64,000 nucleotides of DNA from Liolophura sinensis (taxonomy: Eukaryota > Mollusca > Polyplacophora > Chitonida > Chitonidae). Below are positions 37,573-49,500 of this stretch, piece after piece (positions within the stretch are counted from its first letter, which is position 1; the number at the start of each line of letters is the position of its first letter). A program made the translations under genes and the position numbers. The notes below the pieces were generated by a model. The model was not told where the DNA came from. It saw nothing but the letters and a program-made list of their open reading frames with translations, and did no database searches. Location: assembly GCF_032854445.1 (NCBI RefSeq), contig NC_088302.1, positions 31,651,979-31,715,978 of the forward strand. The letters are read 5' to 3'.

Positions 37573-40500
37573 TTACCCCCATGGCGTGTGTATGAAACTC
37601 AGTAGACATACACAAGACATAATTCAACAAGGCAAGCCCCTGTTTCGTCAATTTGACACTTTGAGCATAAGGGCATTTGTTTATTTTTCTTATGCCAACA
37701 TGTTTTTCACGTAAAGACACAGCCGCTGTTTCTAAATAACATAGGAGTTTATACAAAGCTCTGAACCTGAACCAGATTTTGTTAAAATTCACAATTCATA
37801 TGTGCTGTGGAGACTGTTATCTAAAATACTCCAATTTCCAATTGTAGTTTTCAAAATATTAATAGTACTGTCATGACATTGGTGTTTTCGTGGCCTCGAA
37901 TAAGTCCGGAATATGTGAGAATCAATAACTGCTGCATATATATTGTTATAAACATGCAAATATATAACTCTTGTACAGTAAGTATATAGACACTGCATGT
38001 TGTAACCCAAAAGCAACTATATGAAAATTGTATGAATAAAGTGGTGTACGCAAGGGAAGTAGTCTTAAAAGAAGTCCTTCAGAACCATAAGTACAGTTTT
38101 ATAGCAATTCTGCTTCTCTAATTTTGTAGTAATATTAATTGTTAAAGGTGTGGCCTGAATCAAAAAGTGTGAACCCTGTCAACTTGGGTTTATCAATTAT
38201 CTGTGTATCTGACATTGTCATACAATGTAGGCTGAAATGAAGATATTGTTGACCCTGTGCTACGTGGACATATTAACCTCTTATGATGAGTCTGCATTTG
38301 TAGAGCATACACAGTTTTAGAGCATCTGATATCTATATAGGCTTCAAAAGCAGGGGGCAGAAAATTCCAGGTCATCCTTTACCCTTAAAAGGTGTACTGG
38401 AGGTATACTAGAGGTACATCTGAATGGGTACACCCATAGGGGTGTAGCATATCTGAGCTGAGGTGTATCTAAGGTACTCTAAAGTGTATTGAAGGTGTAT
38501 CTGAGGTACTGCCAATTGTGCAAATTAATTAATTATGCAAATTACACCTCAGTGGAAGTGTACCCTGTAAATATTAGGTAAAAAATATGATGGATGCATG
38601 AGGTGTATGCTTATTGGCCAGGTGGATACAGACTGTTTTCAATTTTATTTGATAGAAAACAAGCTCAAAACACTTAAATATCGGCTGTATTAATTATAGA
38701 TAAGTTTAAGTAAGTTTCTAAGTGCATACTGTTCTTTGTTTACAGTATCTGTAAATCTCAGGTGATTTACAACAACAATTAACAGTGATATACATTTATA
38801 TGAGGCTTTCTAGCTGCTTGTTCAAAATTTACTACTTCTCATTTTCTATGTCCTTCAGAACTGTTCATGTGTCCAAACAGGTTACAAATTGTGCCCCAGG
38901 AAACTTCAAGCAGTGCATAATTGGGTTGTTTTCCTGGAATATGTATGGCTGCAGACCTCTATTAATTTTCCATAAGCGACAGTGTTAACATTTAGCGCTG
39001 TAGCTCAGATCAGAACATTCCGTGGCCAATAAGCTCTGGTGCATACCTGGCCCAGCCTGTGAGAAAGCAGCCATAAAAATCTTGGCACAGGTTGACCAGC
39101 AAAATCTGGACCTTTCTGTGCCGGCAGCTCAGAGGGGTGGCTTGCAACGCCAAGGCGATGTCACTCGCAGCCTCATCACCACCTGTCTCCTTGTGTTCTC
39201 TCGCCCGGAATTTCATCATTAAAACTCATATTTGCCCAAAGCTTAGACAATTTCCATCCTTTTGATACCAAGCATGCATCTGTACACCAAAAAAATGGCA
39301 AGCTGGCAGCGAAAAAATACTTTACACCCCAAAATTCTCTGCTGAGAAATGGAAGTGCTAATGGGGTCCTGATTCCATATATTTGCATATTGTTCAGGGT
39401 AGCCATCTTGGAATAATGAGGAGCAAATATATCCGGTCTCTGTAATTGGTCAATATTTAAACACTGAATTGCAAGTCAGTATAGGGTGAGGCAAAGACTT
39501 ATATTATTTTAAAACTTTTAGAAAGTGACTGAGGTATCTGACCTCTAAATTATAATCAAAAATTCTCAGAGTTTCTAAATTGTACCTGAGGTACACGTTC
39601 TAAGTGTTAATTTTTTAAAAGTTGCTGAGGTGTATTATACATTATCTCATATTCAAAAACTGCTCAAAAACTTCTAAGGTGTTTCTAAGGTGCATCATTC
39701 ATTTTTTTTAACTTTCAAAGTTTCTAAAGTGCACTTAAGGTACATGTTCTAAGTGTCAATTTTTTCAAAGTTCCTGAGGTACATCTGAGGTACACTGTAT
39801 AGTCATATGGCTGGGGTACATGTATACTTGAGGTACAGTACACCTCAGATAATATAGATTAGGGTGTACTTCTCGTCTATACCTTACACTAAGGTGTACA
39901 CGAGGCATACACCCCATATACACCTCATCTATACCTCACACTGAGGTGTACACTTCATGTGTGTAAGGGTGACCTCAACAGAATGGGAAACTTGTAGAAC
40001 TTCTTCCCACCTGTGTGAAGACACTCAATAGCTGTGAACTCATTTGTTCTTTCCTTTTATATTACATCACAGTTATCGGTGTATGTGTCCTCATGAAACA
40101 TATATGAAGTACACATGCACTGCAACATCACAGAAAAAAATGATGCACTCTGCTGTCATTTGGATCGTTTGTCCAGCTCGTCTTCAAGCCTTCATTAGCT
40201 CCAATACAGCATGTACAGCAAAGCAAATCCTGGGTTTAAGTCGAGTAATGTAGTATAAATAAGACTTTGAAAACTGACAATTTTGGTGCATGCACATGTA
40301 CATTCATTTGGCACGGATTGAAATAACACCTGCCTACCTGCCACTGTCAAGAAATTTGAGAGGTGGAAGCTGAAGGAAAAACAAAAAGATTCACTTTCAA
40401 ATGCAGGGTTAAGGAGATAATGCTTTGTGTGATTATCCTCTCAGCAACTTAAACCTGTGGCACTAGTTCATGTAACTTTTTCAGAAACTTTTTTTATGCC

Positions 40501-43500
40501 AGTTATACTCATCATATATATTAAAGTGAGTGGCTATGGACCAGGTGTTACAGATACGCTCCCTCAAAGTGTCATTTAAACTGTAACAGGGTGGGGTACT
40601 TATTTATTTGATTGGTGTTTTACGCCGTACTCAAGAGTATTTCACATATGACGGTGGCCAGCATTGTGATGAGAGGAAACAGGGCAGAGCTCTTGAGAAA
40701 TCCACGACCCTCCACAGGTTGCGGACAGACCTTCCCACATATGGCTGGAGAGAAAGCCAAAATCAGCTGGACTTATACTCACAGCAACATCATTATGAGA
40801 GGCTCCTAGGGACAGGATGGGGTCTTTGACGTGGTGTTCCTGAAGGTGGCAGGATAAAAGTGTTAAATACACCGATCAGAATAATGGAAAAGTTGAAGAG
40901 GTGTTTGACTCTAATAAGTCTTTAAAATAAAGAGCCATATACAATGACAGTTTGAAACCCTTTAAGTATCCAAATTAAAGTATACCCTAAAAAGCTTAAA
41001 TTATGGGAAATTGTGCATGATAATAGCTTATATGTTCTTAAAAGTTCCCTGTATTCATGTAAATTGTTATAAGTATTTAAAAGTAATATTGACACTATAA
41101 TTTGCTACACATTAAGACATTGTGAAGGTTTCTTAATATCTGTAAATATTTTAGCCAAAATCAGCCCACTAACAAGATGCCAAAATGAAAAAGCTGTATT
41201 CGGCCGTAAACCAAAAGTTTGAACATCACAGCAAACAGCCCTCTACAGGCGGAAAGTACTCACATTTAACTAAGTAAAGCAAACAATGTACTTATCCATT
41301 TATTTGGTTGGTGTTTGCTCAAGAATATTTCACTTGTGCGACAGCAGCCAGCATTATGGTGGGAGAAAAGCAGGCAGAACCTGGAGGAAACCCACGTCAA
41401 ACCGCAGGTTGGTGCAACCCCCTCCCAAGAACCACCAGAGAGGAAGCACAAGTAATGTATGTACACTGTATATTTATGTTCATTTGATTGGGTTGTTACA
41501 TGTATGCCACACTCTTGTATATAACTCATTATATGTGATGATGCTCCAGGCCTTATAATTAATGTATCACTGCTCAGTGCTGTGGTTGAAGAACCTTTTT
41601 CAAGACATTACCTGTTAAACATTTGCATGTTGACTGTTGCAGACCCTGGCCAACATGTTGAGGTTTGAATATGATGTGATCCTCCAAGGCCTTCAAGCAC
41701 TGTTTACCACTGTGGGGGAGAACCTATTTCTGGAACTGTCAGTGGCTGACATTCTCTGGGGATATGAGGATAACCTGTTGAAGGAGGCCAAACACATCCT
41801 AGCTGATTACAACCTTACGTTTCCCATTGATGATAAGTTTGGACTTTTCTACAAGGTGATGCAGTTGTTTCTGTTCAGCTTAGTTGGTTATGAATTTTGA
41901 TCATGATAAATAGATTAGATGTATAATGAAGCTGTTTGTTTATTGTTTTAGATAGAGTTTAGCATTCAGATTATGTTTGGTTGTATTTTTTTTGCCATTT
42001 TCCCAGAGAGAGAAAAAGGAAAACATTTTACATAAGAAAGTTGCCTAGGTTTGTCATATATTTTAACGTACAAAGCATACACAGTTAAATTAACATATAT
42101 TCAAATTTCTGCTACAGCAAAACACCTCAGATGATGGGGAATATATGATATACACTGGCCAGAGTGACTTGAGAAACTTTGCGTATATTGAGTCTTGGAA
42201 TGGAAAGAGGTTGGTTTAATAAATATTTGTAGATTTTGGAAGCATGTTCAAATGGACATATGTAATCATTAGGAATCATCAGATGGCCTGAAAATAACCT
42301 AAAATTTTTAAAATTTGATGGATAAGTTGCACATTTTGCCTGATTCCCGAGAGTTCAATTGATCTTACAAATTTTGTTTTGAGGTTTGGAAGGTAGAATA
42401 ATTTCTGAGGCAAATTTTGAGATAATTTAACGTGTTACATATTGAGAGTGTAAATAGATAGAGTCTATCTTTCCATACTTGAATAGGCAGACAAAAGCAA
42501 ACTTAATTTTTTTTTTAACATTTCAGTCACTTTCAGGAGTAAATTTCATCCCAAGATGGTTATGAGCACAGAATCATCCACTTCACATTAGTGTGAATTG
42601 GTCTCCTAAATTGGCTCGTAATGTCCATGAACAAAATCCCTGTTGAACTCTTTATGGAATGATTGATTGTTGCTTTTGTCTCATTATTTATTTATGTATT
42701 TGTTTGGTGTTTTATGTTATACTCTAGAATATTTCACTTATATTTCAATATACGACGACAGCCAGCATTATGGTGGGAGAAAACCGGGCAAAGCCCGGGG
42801 TGGAGTGCTGGGAAATACAAGCCAAGAGTGTTAAAAAAACGTACATGGAGGTTTGAGAAACCCTATGATAAAACATAATTAAAGATTTTGCACATGGTTG
42901 TGCTATATACTCATCATGAATGCACAGATCAGCCACATCGTATCATGTCCAGAAATGAGATTCAACATGTGGGATAAATATATGCATTAGTCCTGGCAAA
43001 TACCAAGATTTACAAATTTGTTATGAGCAGTTAAAACATAAGTATTGTAACATAATATTTCTGAAGTGCTGTTATACAGATATTGGTATTTAGTTATTTA
43101 TTTATTTATTTGATTGGCGTTTTCCGCCGTACTCAAGAGTATTTCACTTATATGACAGCGACCAGCATTATGGTGGGAGGCAACCGGGCAGAGCCCGGGA
43201 GAAACCCATGACCATCCGAAGGTTGCTGCAGATCTTCTCACGTACGACTGGAGTGGAAGCCAGCATAAGCTGGACTTGAACTCACAGTGACAGCATTGGT
43301 TAGAGGCCCTTGGGTCATTACGCTGCGCTAGCGTGCTAACCAACTGAGCTTTTGCCTCATAAAGATGTATACTTAATTGTTAATCCCTGTATAATCCCTG
43401 GATAATTCCTGTTTTCATTTAGATTGAGGCTTACAGTCACAGTTATGCTGGAGAATTAAACTGTTACATATTTTGTTTTAATTGCATATTATACACGAAT

Positions 43501-46500
43501 AGTGGTTCCTGAATTTTTGTCCTTCACTGCGCATGTTTAAGGGATAAGGGTGTACATTCAGCTGTGCCAAGCCGATTCTGAAATTTAATGACAAGAATTT
43601 CTCAACATTTGTGCATGCACCTCTTTTGGGATCACACTAATATGACTAATCTTCAGTTTGATCTAACACAGGTAAATTATTTTCATGCAGAAAACTATTT
43701 GTTAGTGCCTTGTGGTGTACTACACAAATGCATGTTGTGGAAGGGTACTTCAGTTTTTTAAGCCTTATCCTGTACAAAACATGCACCGTTGCTGGTTTTT
43801 AAACAGTAAACATGTCTTGAAAAACCCTAAAAAACCATCAAAAATATTTATAAAAATAAAGGTTTAATAAAATTTCCAAATGTTTATTTTGTGTATGTAT
43901 CTCTCTATATATAACAATAAAATAAGTATCACTGCATCCTTGTTGTTTATTTTGTAGTACTCTTGATTTTTGGACGACTGATCAGGCAAATCAGATTAAT
44001 GGTACAGGTAAGAAAATCTCAAACTAATTAATAATTAGCATTTCAGACTTATCTACACTTTCCAATATTACGTTCAAAACAGAATACTTAAGACAATATG
44101 TGCACAGCTTTTTGATTGCCAATTTGTTAGCTATAGGGTTGATGTTGCTTTCAGTATTATTCTGACAGTCACCATTCGATGACAGATATCTTATAACTGT
44201 AAGCTAGACTTATACCAGACTGAGAAATTTAACCTCTTTGAGATAGAATTTAGTACATTTACTGCTACGTGGTTTTACATAAAAGCTCCCATTCAGTGTC
44301 AATTTTACTGATTTCAGACCATAAAAGGATTGCAAATGTTGATTCCTCACTTGTAATGATCAGGGGGTGAAAATGTTTGATATATCAAGCTCCTCAAAAG
44401 TCATGTCATCCAAAATTGTGAAATATATTACATTCAATTAATAGAGATTTTGTTAAACATCATGTAAGAGCTTTTATGGGTGTAAAGATATGAATACTTC
44501 AGCGACACAAAATCATTCTTGTGGTTATCACCCCTTGGTCATCATTTTTATTTTGAGCTCATAAAAATGATAGAATGACCAAATATATTAAAACCTGAAC
44601 GAAACATTCTCACGTAACAACTTAAAGGTGAAATGCCCAGGGTTGAAAGCTTTCATTCTCCTCTTTCTTTCTACATCAGGTAACCACTTTATCTATAAAT
44701 TAAATTGTGCAAAAAAATTAATTCTTAGTTGTGTCACTGAAGAATGACTCTTCCAGAAAAGTAATGGCCAAATTCCTCTCAAAAGTCAAATAAAGAACAT
44801 TACAAAAGTCCCTGGCCCAGATCACTAATCAATATTAGACTCAAGTCAAAATTTCATACCACTTTAAAATTGTTATTTCCTATGTAACAGTGTCAAAATA
44901 TTGCTTCACATTGTACATTCTTGGTAAGTTATTGTTAAACAAATTTCAGCTAAAATAATGAAAATTTTGTAAACAAAGTTTAATGATTGAAATTTTGACT
45001 TAAGTCTAAGATCGCTTCGTGATCCTGGAGCCTAGTATCAATTAGCACTGCTTAGACTACTGGGCCCAGTGAGAGACCTTTCCACAATACAAGTGCCTTA
45101 CCCTCGGTTTGAGTTGCCAGAATCACAGCTATGGCAAATTCAACAGCAGAGGAAAGAAACCAAAGACCAAATCAAGACCAAAGCTAGAACTTGATCTAGC
45201 TGTGGCTTGTTTTAGTGGGCCCTACAGGAAGCCAAGCACCAAAATAATATGCATAATTCTCAAACAGTCATAATTTTTGTTGAAAAAGAACAAGATGAGT
45301 CGGCAGATCTGTTTTATGAGGGACTGATACACAAGGGGTACCAGTAAGGAAACAGCAATAATGAAAATTAGGGTCAATCACTGTCAAGGAAAGAATTTAT
45401 CACAAATTTTATTCGTTCTTGTATTCAATTTCTGTCTTTTAGCTGGAACTATGTACCCACCTTTTGTGAAGAAAGAAGATATTCTGTATTTGTTCTCATC
45501 TGATATTGGCAGGTAAGATTTGGCATTAGCTGAAGCTTAGCCAGCTTTCAATCCAGAAAACCCAAAGACTGGCAAATCAATGCAAATTTCCATTGATCAT
45601 AGAGGATGTGTTCATTAATATTTAAGACTTACACAGGCTGAAACAGCATGCCTACCATCAAACATAAAATGGAAGAAACTTTATCAAATCAAACTTTGTC
45701 AAAGAAGCAATCAAATCAAACCTTTATTATTAGTTATATGTTCATTTTCTTGCACAGATCAGTATATGGGACATACACACAAGACCAGAATCTGTATGAC
45801 ATAGAACTCCTGAGGTTTGTGCCTCCTAAAGCTGTGTTTGAGAACCACACTCTTAACCCAGCCAACACTGGCTTCTGTGTTCCTGTAGGAACTTGCCTGG
45901 ACTCTGGTGTCTTAAATATCAGCGTCTTTAAACAAGGTAGGCGATATTCAATCCTGATATAACTTTAGCTGGCCTGTACAGAGTACAAGATTAGCTTATG
46001 CCCTGAGTGTTGGATAACAGGGAAAGTAATGTGAGGGGTGGGTGTTTTAAAAAGACTGCGTGTATTGGGCCCAAGTTTTGCACACATGTATGGTACAACA
46101 ACAGGAGAGGGATTGTATTGTTTATTAGCTAAAATCAATGTTAAACAAAATATAAGGGTTGGTATTTTAAAAAGTACTGCATGTACTGCCAAACAACCTC
46201 CAGATCATGAGAAATGTGGTTGTAAATTTTAGATCTAACCAAATTACATGTAAGACCAAAAACAAGATGCTTAAATTAGGGTAATCTGAGTAAAATGTAC
46301 TGAGTAATCTGTCTCTGGCTTGTGTAATGCAGGTGCCCCTGTAGTGATGTCTCAACCTCACTTCCTGGCCGGGGCCCAGAAGTACATCAGTGGTGTGGAG
46401 GGCATGCACCCAAATCAAGAGGAACACCAGACCTTCTTTGATGTAGAACCTGTGAGTCTGAAGTCATTATATTACCAGATGATTTCTGTTTACAAATCAC

Positions 46501-49500
46501 ATTCTTTAACCAGGGCAGAATCTAGAACCTTTTTTTTTTTAATTCCAAAAATGTTTGAGCTCCCATTCTACTTAAGCTGTATTGAAACTAACAAGTAAAT
46601 TGAACAAAAATGTGTTGGTTTACCAGTAAAAAGTTAAGGTTTCATAAAAGCACTTCAGAAGCTCTTTGTAAGATTTCTTAGTGCATGGTCATAATGTCAC
46701 CATTGAAGTTTGGGATAAGGTCCTTAAATTTTTCTAAACGGCCTTGATATGGCTCAATGGTTTTGTGATTAGAAGGATATCAAAGATTGTAAGTTTCACC
46801 TGTCATGACTTCACAGAATGATTGAGTATCATTACCATTGTGTGGCCGATGATTTGTAACTTTTTATTATGTTTCTGGTAAAGGCATCATGATGCTTGCA
46901 GAAAGATAGAACCTGTGTATGCAGCAGGTAGTAAATAATGCTTGGCAGCAGTGTGCAGCCAGATTCACTTGCACTAGGGGAAAAGGAGATCCTACAAATT
47001 TCCAGTAGCTGCATTTGTGATAAATGAGATATTCATTTGAACTTAGTTCAGTAACTGGGGCCTCCGTGGCCAAGGTGGTTGACGTGGCGCAGCGCAATTA
47101 CCAATGCGGTCATTGTGAGTTCAAGTCCAGCTCATGCTGGCTTCCTCTCCAACCACATGTGGGAAGGTCTGATAGCAACCTGCGTATGGTTGTGGGTTTC
47201 CCTCAGGCTCTGCCCGGTTTCCTCCCACCATAATGCTGGCCACCATTGTATAAGTGAAATATTCTTGAAGCAATTCAGTAACCAGGGGTTGATTCCACGA
47301 GACAATTTTGACTTTGAGTCAAAATTATAAAACAGGATCCTAAAGATACTGCCCTATACTATCGATATACTCTGCGTCTATCATCCTCCCATTCTACGCG
47401 CATCTTGATCAGATGTGGAGTGGATCATATGGCCATGATGGGCGGCCCATGCGCGTGTTGGCACCATCCTGATCGCACCTTACACGGATCTTGATTGGCC
47501 GGTTCTGCAGTCTCGTTAAGATCGTTTTACGGCACTTTAGCCTTTGCTAGCTATAAACATGACAGGATGTATCTTCAGTTTGCTTACCTGGTGGTGAGCA
47601 AGCCTGGTGAGTATTAGTGAATTGTCTATCATTCGCCAAACTCTCACTCATTCAAGCCAGCAAAACAATCAGCTAGCCCAATGCATGACTTCTGAGTTTT
47701 GCTTTTCTGTTTCTCGACAAAGTTTATTTGTGTCAGCGGAAATGTAAAATCGTAACCGCATTCCCGGACAACAGAGATGATGCAAGTTCTTGCCAAGAGC
47801 TGAACTAATATTATAAATTAGCCAGTCATGGTGCCTAAATTATCACATTTAAGTTCTGTTATAACTATACACTATATGCAGCATTAAATTGACTTCCTCA
47901 GAAAATTTTGGACTGAAGAAAATCGTAGATTGTACATGTAGAATGTGGTTTGGCATTTTACTTAATAATTTTTTTTGGAAACAGTCTAAACTCGATTTGC
48001 ATATTATCATGATTATGTGCGAATTAGTAACCACGTTGAGAACTACACCTTTATTTCGAGAAAACAAACAAGGTTGGCAAACAAAGTGGCATATGTTTTA
48101 AGTTAGATGAGTTTATGTGTGAATGTTAGCTCATGGCGTAAAATCCTACACGGATGATGGTCAGATCCTATGCCCGTTCTACGCAGATGGTACACCCATC
48201 TTGGCTGTATGATCGACGTATGACGTGATCTTGCTGTGATATTACGCCCTTCTAACGCAGATGTTCTAATCCATATCAGTGCCAGATATATCCTTAGGAT
48301 CAAGCAGTACTGTATACTAGAATCACACTTTCTGTGTGTGCATCTGTCTTTCTGCCTGTAGACATGATTTTTTCCGTGCAGCTCTTCCTAAAGTACTGAA
48401 ACTATTTCCATGAAACATACCATGCATCTTACCTTTCATCTGAACTGGTGCATACTTAAATTTAATGGCAGTCAGGTAATTATTTTCATAATAACCCCCA
48501 TTTAGGACTTTGTGTAATAACTATTTGTTTTTCGAAGTATTCAGATTTTGTCCAACTCCTTTATTAAACCTATTTCCATGAAAATTAGCACATATCTTCC
48601 CCATTACCCAAACTTGTGCATGCTGGAGTTCAATTACCTTTGGGTATTCTTGAGTATGGCATGAAACGCCGATCAAATAAATAAATTACAAATCGGGTAA
48701 TTGTTTTCATAATTACTCCCATTTAGGAACTCTATGCAGTTATAATGGATTGTGGATTATAATAGATTATAATATAATTATAATATAATTGGATTATAAT
48801 GGATTATAATAGTTATAATGTAACTGACCTGCTACTGTATTGCACCAATTTGATCGAAACTTTTGTGTCTTTTTACATCATCTAAACATCTACATGGTTA
48901 ATAATAATGATAGTCTGATTATTATTTTTAGTTTCATAGGTATCCCCATACATGTACATGGCCTTATGCTTGTCATACATACAGCCAAATGGTCAGGCCT
49001 AAGAAACATTTCATTATCATGATGTTGTACTCAAAGTTCTGTATTTCAATAAGTATTTGTCACTATCTTTTTGTCTATTGTTGGAAAAATTGGGTGAAGG
49101 AAAGTGGGTATTTCGACCATGTGGATTTTAGTTGCCCATACAACTGCTACTAGACCAGTAGCTGAATCCTTATACCCTTAAATTTTATACGCATGTTCAA
49201 GGGCCTGGTCTAAAAGTCACAGCTCTGGTGTAAGAGAATATTACAACATAAACCCTAATGAAATTAGGTAAATTGGGTATTTAATTTGTTACATGTGCAG
49301 TGTAGCCTTAAACATTATCCCGACAGTCAGACAAACTGTACTATGAACAAAGTCACTGCTGATTGAAATTCAGTTCACCTACTGGTAATCCAGTGTACAT
49401 TCAGCAAGCTGAGAAGTTGACTTCTGACTCATCATTTCAGCCAATATGTTTTGTAATGAATCCTGCTCCTTAGTTTAAAGTGATACTTTCCAAGTACGTG

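Noticed and set aside
42663-43343. Frames inside the intron 5 SINE copies
   Set aside because: They are translations of SINE sequence and recur in other copies at different lengths.
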